DNA of 64,000 nucleotides from Lentibacillus persicus (GTDB lineage: Bacteria; Bacillota; Bacilli; Bacillales; Amphibacillaceae), in NCBI RefSeq assembly GCF_900112705.1, contig NZ_FOMR01000004.1:62001-126000 (forward strand). Reading direction: 5' to 3'. The translations under genes were made by a program, and so were the position numbers. Below the pieces are notes generated by a model that was given only the letters and a program-made list of their open reading frames with translations, did no database searches and was not told the DNA's origin. Below are positions 9,229 to 16,850 of the stretch, piece after piece (position 1 is the first letter of the stretch; every line of letters starts with the position of its first letter).

Positions 9229-10566
9229 TTAATAACTTGTTAAATATTGTTCGCGTTCCCACGGATGAACGGTGGTACGGAACATATCCCATTCAATTTC
9301 TTTCGCTTCCATAAAATGTTCATATAAATGATCGCCCAATGACTCGACTATCGTCTCATCTTTCTGCAATTCCTCAAGGGCATCCATTAAAGTAGCCGGC
9401 AAATCTTTAACACCGTGTTTCTGCCGCTCTTTCTTATCCATATCATATATATTTTCATCAACCGATTCAGGCGGACTAAGTTTATTTCGGACACCATCGA
9501 GCCCGCTGGCGAGCAAGACAGCCATGGCCATATATGGATTGGCGGCAGGATCAACGCTTCTTACCTCAATCCGTGTGCTCAATCCCCGTGAGTACGGGAT
9601 CCGGACAAGCGGGCTTCGGTTGGTGCCGGACCAGGCTACATAGCATGGTGCTTCATAACCGGGCACCAGCCGTTTATAAGAATTCACAGTCGGATTCGTC
9701 ACTGCTGTAAAATTGGTGGCATGTTTGATGACGCCAGCAGTAAATTGATAAGCTACATCACTTAACTGCATTTCTCCATTTTTATTAAAAAAGGCATTTT
9801 CTCCATTTTTAAATAACGACATATTGACATGCATCCCTGAGCCGTTAACACCAAAGAGCGGTTTTGGCATAAATGTCGCATGCAGGTTATGTTTTCTGGC
9901 CACCGTTCTGACAACCAGTTTAAACGTTTGAATATCATCAGCATGTCTCACGGCGTCTGAGTATTTAAAATCAATTTCGTGTTGACCGGGGGCGCCTTCG
10001 TGATGTGATGCTTCAATTTCAAATCCCATTTCTTCTAATTCCAAAACAATATCGCGCCTGCAATTTTCACCTAAGTCTGTTGGAGCCAAGTCGAAATAAC
10101 CGCCATGATCATTTAGCTCCATCGACGGGGCCCCTTTTTCATTCAATTTAAATAAAAAGAATTCAGGTTCTGTCCCAATATTGAAAGCATCAAATCCTAA
10201 TTCTTGCATCTTTTGCAAGTTGCGCTTCAAATTATACCTTGGACACCCGGCAAAAGGCGTTCCGTCGGGATTATATATATCACAGATAAATCGGGCAACC
10301 TTCCCTTTTTCCGACGTCCACGGGAAGACAACAAATGAATCCAAGTCAGGATGCAAGTACATATCCGATTCTTCAATACGGACAAATCCTTCAATCGAAG
10401 ACCCGTCAAACATCATTTTATTATCCAATGCTTTATCCAATTGGCTGAGCGGGATCTCCACATTTTTTATCGTGCCAAGCATATCCGTGAATTGAAGCCG
10501 GATAAACTTGACATTTTCTTCTTCAATCCGTTTCATAATTTCATCTTTTGTTAAGCCTGAGCCCAT
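9229..10566 (-). CDS. glnA: Glutamine synthetase, type I
   Basis: This enzyme condenses glutamate and ammonia to glutamine with ATP; it forms a cytosolic dodecamer. The 445 residues match the Bacillus GlnA length (444). Visible are the N-terminal [10 protein letters not shown] beta-grasp motif, the metal site GTEPEFFLF, the ATP motif [14 protein letters not shown] and the glutamate-binding [12 protein letters not shown]. The ATG follows AAGGAGG. In B. subtilis it is the second gene of glnR-glnA; here no glnR precedes it, and ynbB ends only 116 bp upstream. It appears to have its own promoter covered by a palindrome. Confidence 0.97.
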   Translation of the reverse strand: MGSGLTKDEIMKRIEEENVKFIRLQFTDMLGTIKNVEIPLSQLDKALDNKMMFDGSSIEGFVRIEESDMYLHPDLDSFVVFPWTSEKGKVARFICDIYNPDGTPFAGCPRYNLKRNLQKMQELGFDAFNIGTEPEFFLFKLNEKGAPSMELNDHGGYFDLAPTDLGENCRRDIVLELEEMGFEIEASHHEGAPGQHEIDFKYSDAVRHADDIQTFKLVVRTVARKHNLHATFMPKPLFGVNGSGMHVNMSLFKNGENAFFNKNGEMQLSDVAYQFTAGVIKHATNFTAVTNPTVNSYKRLVPGYEAPCYVAWSGTNRSPLVRIPYSRGLSTRIEVRSVDPAANPYMAMAVLLASGLDGVRNKLSPPESVDENIYDMDKKERQKHGVKDLPATLMDALEELQKDETIVESLGDHLYEHFMEAKEIEWDMFRTTVHPWEREQYLTSY

Positions 10567-10648
10567 TCAGTTTCCTCCTTAAATTCAATGCCTGATCTTA
10601 AAAGGTGTCATTACTTAAAATACAGGACTAGATATTTTCTATTTTTTC

Positions 10649-10677
10649 ATCATACCGAAATGCATGTCATATGACAA
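10649..10677 (-). promoter_or_regulatory. Putative glnA promoter with overlapping palindrome
   Basis: On the minus strand TTGTCA (10672-10677), a 17-bp spacer and TATGAT (10649-10654) form a good sigma-A promoter. The perfect 12-bp palindrome TGTCATATGACA (10665-10676) covers its -35, a typical operator position. It has TGT/ACA ends like the TnrA/GlnR site, but its spacing is 5 bp too short for that 17-bp consensus. Confidence 0.6.
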
Positions 10678-10682
10678 ATATA

Positions 10683-11939
10683 TTAAGACTCCTCAGCTTT
10701 TTCATAGGAGGGGGTATCCCTGAGCATAACCTGAACAGCTGCTTCCAAAGCAATCTTTACGTGCGAATATGTTAACCCCCCCTGAACAAACGCCGTATAT
10801 GGTTCCCTGATGGGGCCATCTGCTGTCAATTCCAAACTCGCACCTTGAATAAAGGTGCCTGCAGCCATAATCACTTCATCTTGATAACCGGGCATGGCAC
10901 TCGGATGCGGAGTCACAAAAGCATCAATCGGCGAGTTATGCTGGATCGCCTGACAAAAAGCAATCATTTCTTCTGAATTGTTAAACGTCACAGTCTGGAT
11001 TAAATCAGTACGGAATGCATCATAAGCGGGGCTCGTTTGAAAACCGGCTATATCAAGGTATCTGGCGGTTAAGATTGCCCCTTTCAAGGCTTCTCCGACA
11101 ACATGCGGGGCAAGAAATAAACCCTGGAACATTTCCTGTAACGTATTAAACGTAGCCCCGGCTTCTTTCCCGAGCCCGGGCGCCATCAGTCTATTGGCAC
11201 ATTGTTCGACAAGGCCTTTCTTTCCCACTATGTACCCCCCTGCACGCACGATACCCCCGCCTGGATTTTTTATCAGCGATCCTGCCATTATATCCGCACC
11301 GGCATGAAGTGGTTCACGACATTCAACAAACTCACCGTAACAATTATCAACGAAAACAATCAGATTGTTGTTAATCGATTTTACAAATTGGATCATTTCT
11401 TCAATGGCATCAATGCTAAATGAAGGTCGGTCATCGTAGCCCTTTGAGCGTTGAACAGCGATTACTTTGGTTTTAGTTGTCAGCTTACGCTTGATGCCTT
11501 CAAAGTTGATCGATCCGTCTTCAAGCAAATCAACTTGATTATAACTAATATGAAAATCGTTTAATGAACCACTCTGTTCATCATTTATCCCAATTACTGA
11601 TTCAAGTGTATCATATGGTTTCCCGGTGATATATAAAAGTTCATCACCCGGGCGCAACATCCCGAATAAGGCTGTTGCAATGGCATGTGTTCCGGAAACC
11701 ATCTGGGGCCTGACAAGTGCATCTTCTCCACCGAATACGTCCGCATAGACAGCTTCCAGCGCTTCCCTCCCCATATCATCATAGCCATAACCAGTTGTGG
11801 AATGGAAATGGGTATCGCTAATACGATTATTCATAAAAGCTCCGAGCACCCGCTTTTGATTCTGTTCAACTATTTTTGAGACGTTTTGATGTTGTGCTTT
11901 ACAGTCATTCTCGGCTCGTGTTATCAAATCATTCCGCAT
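10683..11939 (-). CDS. ynbB: PLP-dependent methionine gamma-lyase/aluminium-resistance family protein YnbB
   Basis: A 418-residue fold-type I pyridoxal-phosphate enzyme related to cystathionine beta-lyase and methionine gamma-lyase. The probable PLP lysine is in GSLIKNPGGGIVRAGGY (near residue 235), preceded by an Asp in VFVDNCYGEF that would hold the pyridine nitrogen. A VSGTHAIATALFG segment supplies the phosphate-binding turn. The family is labelled aluminium resistance after one phenotype; the real substrate is not established. It lies 7 bp after hflX, as in B. subtilis, and just before glnA. Confidence 0.88.
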   Translation of the reverse strand: MRNDLITRAENDCKAQHQNVSKIVEQNQKRVLGAFMNNRISDTHFHSTTGYGYDDMGREALEAVYADVFGGEDALVRPQMVSGTHAIATALFGMLRPGDELLYITGKPYDTLESVIGINDEQSGSLNDFHISYNQVDLLEDGSINFEGIKRKLTTKTKVIAVQRSKGYDDRPSFSIDAIEEMIQFVKSINNNLIVFVDNCYGEFVECREPLHAGADIMAGSLIKNPGGGIVRAGGYIVGKKGLVEQCANRLMAPGLGKEAGATFNTLQEMFQGLFLAPHVVGEALKGAILTARYLDIAGFQTSPAYDAFRTDLIQTVTFNNSEEMIAFCQAIQHNSPIDAFVTPHPSAMPGYQDEVIMAAGTFIQGASLELTADGPIREPYTAFVQGGLTYSHVKIALEAAVQVMLRDTPSYEKAEES

Positions 11940-11946
11940 CGTTTCC

Positions 11947-13182
11947 TTAATGCTCCTTTACTAAACTTCTTAACGGGTGTTGTTGTCTGATATACCCTGT
12001 AACGTAATATTGATTACGCGCTTCTTCAAATGCACGGTGTGTCACAATCGTTTCCTGCTCAAAACGATGCAGCAACTTGCCTTCATCAGGTGCTAAACTG
12101 ACGCTGTATTCATCCCATTCTCTTTTTATTGCAGCCTCGAGCTGTTCCCGAAGACGGCTGATATCATTGCTTTCAGCGGCACTGATAAGGATATTTGGAT
12201 GCTGCATAGGAATAAAGTCTGTCTTCAGCCGATCTTTTTTATTATAAACCACCAGTTTCGGAATTTTGTTTGCCCCTAATTCCTCGAGCAAACGATCAAC
12301 CGTTTTCTGGTGTTGTTCCAAGTCAGGATTGGACACATCAACAACATGCATTATAAAATCCGCCTCACCGACTTCCTCCAATGTTGATTTGAAGGCCGCA
12401 ATTAATGATGTGGGTAAATCCTGGATGAACCCTACAGTGTCTGTTATTAATGTTTGAAAACCTGATGGTAGCTGAATTTGACGTGTCAGGGGGTCAAGCG
12501 TGGCAAATAACTGATTTTCCACCATCGCATCACCTTTAGTGAGCTGGTTAAAGAGCGTCGATTTACCCGCGTTAGTATAGCCGACAATAGCAATCTGGAA
12601 CGCATCATTGGATTTTCTGCGCTTGCGGTATTGTTCACGCTGTTTTACGACTTGGTTTAACTGCTTCTTAATATCATCAATTCTTCTTCTGATATGGCGT
12701 TGATCAGTTTCTAATTTAGTTTCACCTGGCCCGCGAGTGCCAATACCGGCACCCAAGCGGGACATTTCCTCGCCTCTGCCGCGCAGTCTCGGCAGGGTGT
12801 ACTCCAGCTGGGCAAGCTCCACTTGTAATTTGCCTTCCTTCGTGCGTGCTCGCTGGGCAAAAATATCCAATATAAGCTGACTCCGATCGATTATACGGAC
12901 GCCGATACGGTCAGTTAAATTGCGAAGTTGACCAGCTGAAAGCTCATCGTTTGAAATAATTAATTCAGTCCCCAGATGCTCAGCAGCCTCTCTGATTTCT
13001 TCCATTTTCCCTTCACCAATATAATAGGTTGGATGGATACGTTGCCGATTCTGGATCATTACCTTTTCTACCGTGCCTCCAGCTGTATGCGATAGTGATT
13101 TCAGTTCAGCAAGCGATGATTCAAAGCGTTCATCATTATCCTCGGGCATTTTTACCGCTATAACTAATACCTTCTCTGGCAT
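11947..13182 (-). CDS. hflX: Ribosome-associated GTPase HflX
   Basis: A GTPase of about 411 residues that binds the 50S subunit and in other bacteria splits stalled or heat-damaged 70S ribosomes. The N-terminal HflX domain ends in a glycine-rich loop (SRLGAGIGTRGPGETKLETD) before the G domain. The G domain shows GYTNAGKS (P loop), DTVGFI (G3) and NKKD (G4). The ATG at 13182 has a GGAAGAGG site; the frame could extend to 13248 without a good site. It follows spoVK and precedes ynbB, the B. subtilis order (ynbA). Confidence 0.94.
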   Translation of the reverse strand: MPEKVLVIAVKMPEDNDERFESSLAELKSLSHTAGGTVEKVMIQNRQRIHPTYYIGEGKMEEIREAAEHLGTELIISNDELSAGQLRNLTDRIGVRIIDRSQLILDIFAQRARTKEGKLQVELAQLEYTLPRLRGRGEEMSRLGAGIGTRGPGETKLETDQRHIRRRIDDIKKQLNQVVKQREQYRKRRKSNDAFQIAIVGYTNAGKSTLFNQLTKGDAMVENQLFATLDPLTRQIQLPSGFQTLITDTVGFIQDLPTSLIAAFKSTLEEVGEADFIMHVVDVSNPDLEQHQKTVDRLLEELGANKIPKLVVYNKKDRLKTDFIPMQHPNILISAAESNDISRLREQLEAAIKREWDEYSVSLAPDEGKLLHRFEQETIVTHRAFEEARNQYYVTGYIRQQHPLRSLVKEH

Positions 13183-13265
13183 ATAGATACCTCTTCCTTC
13201 AAGAACAATTTCAATCCTTTCATCATCATAGCAAAGAATGCATGGCACTACAATTTAGACAAGGC

Positions 13266-14186
13266 TTAATCTGTTTTAAACCTGAAATCTTCACCCGTTA
13301 AGTAGATAAGATCATCGACTGAGAACATCTCTCTATTTAATAATCTGACTGCATGTCGTCTGATCGATTGTTCAACGACATTTCGCACATAACGGGCATT
13401 GGCAAAATTAAATTGTGATTGTTGCTTTTGTTTATATAACTGAGCCCGTATTTTCCGCTCCGCTTCTTGCGTCAATTCATACTCCCGTTCTTTGATCATT
13501 TGTTTAGCTATTTTCATAAGTTGATCAATATCATAATCCTGAAAATCCAATATAAACGGAAATCGCGATTTTAATCCTGGATTTAACGTTAAAAATCGTT
13601 CCATTTCATATGGATATCCTGCCAAAATTAAAACAAAGTCACTATGATCGTCTTCCATGTGCTTCACAAGTGTATCAATTGCCTCTTTTCCGAAGTCTTT
13701 TTCCCCACCGCGGCCCAGCGAATAGGCTTCATCAATAAATAATATGCCCCCTTTTGCCTTCTGAATAATAGCACGGGTCTTCTGGGCTGTCTGACCAATA
13801 TACTCACCAACCAGGTCAGCACGTTCAGCTTCAATAAAGTGACCTTTCGAAAGCACATTCATTTCAAAATACATTCTTGCCAGCTTCCTTGCAACTGTCG
13901 TCTTGCCTGTTCCCGGATTGCCTTTAAAAAGCATATGAAGTACTTGTTTAGACTCTGTGAGCCCCATTTCGTTCCGCTTTTCATTTATAACAATCGTCGC
14001 ATAAATTTCTTTAATCATTTGTTTTAATTCCCGCATTCCGATAAATGAGGAAAATTCAGTATCGATATGTGAAAATGGGTTATTTGCCAAAGCAGACTGA
14101 CTATCATCACGGAAAGCTTTATTTTGTTTATCCTGCAATATAATATTTATTTGGCCTTTTTTATTTTGGATGTGTTGTGTATTCAC
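13266..14186 (-). CDS. spoVK: Stage V sporulation protein K, CbbX-type AAA ATPase
   Basis: A 306-residue single-domain AAA+ ATPase. Walker A is KGNPGTGKTTVARK (about residue 91) and Walker B is GGILFIDEAYSLGRGG (about residue 150); a C-terminal lid follows. In B. subtilis spoVK mutants are blocked late in spore maturation; the remodelled substrate is unknown. A GTG start follows AAGGAGTG. It heads the spoVK-hflX-ynbB group, downstream of hfq as in B. subtilis, and is slightly shorter than the B. subtilis protein (about 322). Confidence 0.92.
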   Translation of the reverse strand: MNTQHIQNKKGQINIILQDKQNKAFRDDSQSALANNPFSHIDTEFSSFIGMRELKQMIKEIYATIVINEKRNEMGLTESKQVLHMLFKGNPGTGKTTVARKLARMYFEMNVLSKGHFIEAERADLVGEYIGQTAQKTRAIIQKAKGGILFIDEAYSLGRGGEKDFGKEAIDTLVKHMEDDHSDFVLILAGYPYEMERFLTLNPGLKSRFPFILDFQDYDIDQLMKIAKQMIKEREYELTQEAERKIRAQLYKQKQQSQFNFANARYVRNVVEQSIRRHAVRLLNREMFSVDDLIYLTGEDFRFKTD

Positions 14187-14262
14187 AAAATCACTCCTTC
14201 ATCACGATAGTATACGTGATAAAAGAATTGCGTGTGACAAATGCCCATAGTGAAATGAAGAT

Positions 14263-14330
14263 AGAAAAATAAAGAGACTGAGACAAAAGAGTTTATTTCT
14301 CTTTTTGGTGATGTCTCAGCCTCTTTATTT
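14263..14330 (-). terminator. Terminator of hfq
   Basis: A long inverted repeat (AAATAAAGAG-CTGAGACA type arms at 14267-14284 and 14312-14330) runs into the hfq stop and is followed on the minus strand by TTTTTC. Confidence 0.8.
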
Positions 14331-14553
14331 ACTCTTTATCTAATGAGATATTTTTCACCGGCGCAAAAGTGGATATTGCATGTTTAAAAATCAGCTGTTG
14401 CTTGCCATCAGTCTCCAGTAAAACCGTGAAATTATCGAACGCTTTCAAAACCCCCCGGAGTTGAAACCCGTTAGTTAAAAATACTGTAACTGATACATGG
14501 TCTTTTCTAAGTTTGTTCAAATATTGGTCCTGAATGTTTACTGACTGTGCCAT
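14329..14553 (-). CDS. hfq: RNA chaperone Hfq
   Basis: A 74-residue Sm-like protein that assembles as a hexameric ring binding small RNAs and AU-rich mRNA. Sm1 ([22 protein letters not shown]) and Sm2 ([11 protein letters not shown]) motifs are intact, including the KH pair of Sm2. The ATG follows AGGAGG and the gene lies 38 bp after miaA. Length and sequence agree with B. subtilis Hfq (73). Confidence 0.97.
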   Translation of the reverse strand: MAQSVNIQDQYLNKLRKDHVSVTVFLTNGFQLRGVLKAFDNFTVLLETDGKQQLIFKHAISTFAPVKNISLDKE

Positions 14554-14591
14554 TCGATATCCTCCTCTTTTCTATCTATTATAAATTAATT

Positions 14592-15527
14592 CTATATTTT
14601 TTGTAACATTCCTGCTAAATCGGCTAAAATATTTTCAAACACTCCACTGGCGTGCTCCGGAGAGACTGTGTACCAGTTGACATCCATTTTATTTTTGAAC
14701 CATGTATATTGTCTTTTAGCATAGCGTCTGGAATTTCGTTTCAGCAATTGAACGGTTTCGTTAAATGGCTGTTCTCCCTTGAAGTAAGGAATGAACTCTT
14801 TATAGCCAATACCACGCATCGCCTGATAATTTTCATAGCCTTGATCATAGAGTGATTTAGCTTCTTCCACAAGTCCTTTGGCAAGCATCTCGTCAATTCT
14901 TTTGTTAATACGCTGGTATAATCGCTCACGATCCATTTCCAACCCTATAAAAATAGGGTTATAAGGTGAATGGTTACGCTGTGTCCGTTGAAATTCGGTC
15001 ATTGTTTTCCCTGTTGATTCATAGACTTCCAGTGCGCGTATCAGCCGCCTGTGATTGTTCGGATGAATTTTGGCAGCCTGTTCCGGATCAACCTGCTTCA
15101 GTTGCTCATACAGCACTCCACTCCCCTGTTCTTCCAACTTTTTTTCAAGCTGGCCGGTAAGTTCAGGGTCCCGTTTTTTATCCGAGAATTGATAATTATA
15201 GAGAGCGGCCTGAATATAAAGACCGCTCCCTCCGGCGATAACCGGCAGTTTACCGCGTGAATCTATTTTTTCTATATAGTGCTGGACGTATGATTGGTAA
15301 TCAGCCACAGAAAATGACTCGGCAGGATTTTTTATGTCTATCATATAATGAGGAATATTTTCTCTTTCTTCTTCCGTTACTTTTGCAGTGCCAATATCCA
15401 ACCCTTGATAAACTTGCATGGAATCCCCGCTGATAACTTCTCCATTAAAACGGTTTGCCACCTCAAGGCTCAAACTTGTTTTTCCGACAGCTGTTGGTCC
15501 AACGATGGCTATGATCGTTTTTTTCAT
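14592..15527 (-). CDS. miaA: tRNA dimethylallyltransferase MiaA
   Basis: This enzyme puts a dimethylallyl group on A37 of tRNAs reading U-starting codons; MiaB, also in this window, then methylthiolates the same base. The 311 residues show a P loop at the start (IVGPTAVGKTSLS), the SGDSMQVYQGLDIGTAK motif and the RYAKRQYTWFKN motif near the C-terminus. The ATG has a GGGGAA site. It is followed by hfq, as in many bacteria. Confidence 0.97.
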   Translation of the reverse strand: MKKTIIAIVGPTAVGKTSLSLEVANRFNGEVISGDSMQVYQGLDIGTAKVTEEERENIPHYMIDIKNPAESFSVADYQSYVQHYIEKIDSRGKLPVIAGGSGLYIQAALYNYQFSDKKRDPELTGQLEKKLEEQGSGVLYEQLKQVDPEQAAKIHPNNHRRLIRALEVYESTGKTMTEFQRTQRNHSPYNPIFIGLEMDRERLYQRINKRIDEMLAKGLVEEAKSLYDQGYENYQAMRGIGYKEFIPYFKGEQPFNETVQLLKRNSRRYAKRQYTWFKNKMDVNWYTVSPEHASGVFENILADLAGMLQKI

Positions 15528-15545
15528 CGCGATTCCCCTAGTTAT

Positions 15546-15998
15546 TTATTGTTCGTAAGCTCGATAAGCATTCAGCATCCAGATATATTTCTCTAATTTA
15601 CCTTGAAATGATACCAGTAAATCGATGGTAGGCTCGTCTTCTTGGTCCGATGCATACCGAATACCCTCTTTTTTTATTTCATTTATTATCTGACTATAAT
15701 CTTCAATTAATTTAGCCATTATTTCATCTTCTTTATCGTCAGCACTTGCCTCTTCCAACGTTGTTTCCTTCAAGTACTTTGTCATGGTCGCTAATGGTTT
15801 GCCATCAATCATTAATATTCTTTCAGCTAACGCATCGATATCTTTGGCGACCGTTATGTACATATCTTCAAATAGTTTATGCAATTGAAAAAAATGCGCC
15901 CCTTGGATAAACCAGTGATAGCGGTGGAGTTTAACATACATAACAAAGTAATTGGACAATAGCTGATTTAAAAAATTGATAAGTTTTTGATTAGCCAT
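15546..15998 (-). CDS. Dps-family ferritin-like protein
   Basis: A 150-residue four-helix protein of the Dps/miniferritin family, which forms a 12-subunit shell, oxidises Fe(II) with peroxide and may protect DNA. The ferroxidase ligands are visible: the His in HRYHWFIQG and the Asp/Glu in KDIDALAERI, contributed by neighbouring subunits. A start at 15998 follows GAGGTG; a longer frame to 16019 lacks a site. It lies 18 bp before miaA. A dps gene here is not part of the B. subtilis order. Related Bacillus proteins are MrgA and Dps; which one this matches is unclear. Confidence 0.88.
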   Translation of the reverse strand: MANQKLINFLNQLLSNYFVMYVKLHRYHWFIQGAHFFQLHKLFEDMYITVAKDIDALAERILMIDGKPLATMTKYLKETTLEEASADDKEDEIMAKLIEDYSQIINEIKKEGIRYASDQEDEPTIDLLVSFQGKLEKYIWMLNAYRAYEQ

Positions 15999-16019
15999 TA
16001 AGCAGCACCTCGCATTCAC

Positions 16020-16268
16020 TTTTTTCAGTTTTAACGAAGCACTGCTTTATTATACCTCATATTGTATTATTGAAAATGCTATTGATAGCGGTACGATGAC
16101 TTATGCAATTGATTATAACAGGAATGTATAAAATATCACAAGTTGATCGAGAGACTGTAAATGGAATTTAAAAAATAACTTCAAGACGTTTGATAAGAAT
16201 ACTATTGGGAATTGAGAAACAAAGAAATACGAATTGCCTCGCTTCCTATAGATTCGGTTGAAGGTTTG
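16020..16268. other. Non-coding stretch, nothing recognised
   Basis: AT-rich spacer to the right of the Dps gene. I see no credible open frame, repeat or terminator; it would contain the Dps promoter. Confidence 0.4.
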
Positions 16269-16277
16269 TGGTACAAT
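16269..16277 (+). promoter_or_regulatory. Candidate rightward promoter for an antitoxin-like RNA
   Basis: TGGTACAAT is an extended -10 element on the plus strand with no good -35. RNA started here would run toward, and be complementary to, the 3' end of the toxin-like mRNA from the other strand. Confidence 0.35.
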
Positions 16278-16377
16278 CGAATTAAGACGAAAGAATTACT
16301 TCGACGTATATAGTAATAACAATTTTTCTGTAATATTTGCACAATAAAAGAAATAAAATGAAAATGGCTTATTTTTT

Positions 16378-16424
16378 AAAGACCGAAAGCGAGCCGCAAG
16401 CTGCCACTTGCGACCCGGACGGTT
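16378..16424 (-). terminator. Probable 3' hairpin of the toxin-like mRNA
   Basis: A GC-rich hairpin with core CGCAAG / CTTGCG (16395-16400, 16407-16412) and outer ACCG / CGGT pairs is followed on the minus strand by TCTTTAAAAAAT. Confidence 0.5.
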
Positions 16425-16437
16425 ATAATTAGAATGC

Positions 16438-16447
16438 GGCGACTTCA
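16438..16447. repeat. Inverted copy of a 10-nt element flanking the toxin-like frame
   Basis: GGCGACTTCA here is the exact reverse complement of 16618-16627, on the other side of the small frame at 16503-16589. In the minus-strand RNA these ends can pair over 10 bp. The same upstream element can instead pair over 8 bp with 16589-16596, which covers the first base of the GTG start. Confidence 0.75.
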
Positions 16448-16502
16448 CCAGGGAACGAAAAAAAGTAATTACATGCACCGGAACATCAAAACGGCAGTGG
16501 AA

Positions 16503-16589
16503 TTACTCTTTTCCATTCGAACCAGCAATGAACAAAACGAGCGTACCAAACATTAGCATTAACTCGAGTGTCGTTTCAATGGGTATCAC
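16503..16589 (-). CDS. 28-residue holin-like type I toxin candidate
   Basis: A GTG at 16589, about eight bases after AAGGGGG, opens 28 codons ending in TAA. The peptide begins MIPIETTLELMLMFGTLV, continues with a short hydrophobic stretch and ends in the charged tail SNGKE. The LELMLMFG pattern followed by a short hydrophobic helix is what I recall of the putative holin-like toxin (Hol_Tox) family of Bacillales type I toxin-antitoxin loci. The start codon and the bases before it lie in a possible 8-bp stem (16589-16596 with 16618-16625). It sits alone in an 850-bp spacer between the Dps gene and mutL. Family membership is from pattern memory, and toxicity is inference. Confidence 0.6.
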   Translation of the reverse strand: MIPIETTLELMLMFGTLVLFIAGSNGKE

Positions 16590-16617
16590 GACTTCATCCC
16601 CCTTCGTATAAGGAATT

Positions 16618-16627
16618 TGAAGTCGCC
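16618..16627. repeat. Upstream partner of the toxin-like RNA pairing
   Basis: On the minus-strand RNA this reads GGCGACTTCA in the leader. It can pair with the start region of the small frame (8 bp) or with the 3' region at 16438-16447 (10 bp), but not with both. Confidence 0.7.
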
Positions 16628-16695
16628 AAGTAAAAGAAGTTATTCTTCCACCGCCTTAACCAAGGCACATTCTAATATAACTCGTCTTCTATAGT

Positions 16696-16725
16696 ATACT
16701 ACAAGATAATTTCAAATACTTGCAA
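16696..16725 (-). promoter_or_regulatory. Candidate promoter of the toxin-like mRNA
   Basis: TTGCAA (16720-16725) and TAGTAT (16696-16701) are 18 bp apart on the minus strand. A TATACT at 16693-16698 has a longer, poorer spacing. Confidence 0.4.
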
Positions 16726-16806
16726 TTTTTGGTAAAATGGTAAAAAATTCCTATTGAATGTTTTTGGTCAGTTGAAACTACTTTCAAATTCACGACATGT
16801 AAATAA

Positions 16807-16846
16807 CGCCGAAAACCTTTATATATCAATGGTTTTCGGCGTTTTT
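16807..16846. terminator. Terminator downstream of mutL
   Basis: An 11-bp perfect stem (CGCCGAAAACC / GGTTTTCGGCG). Five T follow on the plus strand and GTTATTT on the minus strand, so it serves mutL and possibly also stops rightward RNA from the toxin-like locus. Confidence 0.8.
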
Positions 16847-16850
16847 CCTA

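Noticed and set aside
10665-10676. Classical GlnR/TnrA site upstream of glnA
   Set aside because: The palindrome has TGT/ACA ends but is 12 bp, not the 17-bp TGTNAN7TNACA form; kept only as an unassigned operator.
16296-16478. 60-residue minus-strand open frame in the Dps-mutL gap
   Set aside because: It overlaps the hairpin and complementary elements of the toxin-like RNA, has no ribosome site, and is not hydrophobic or family-like.
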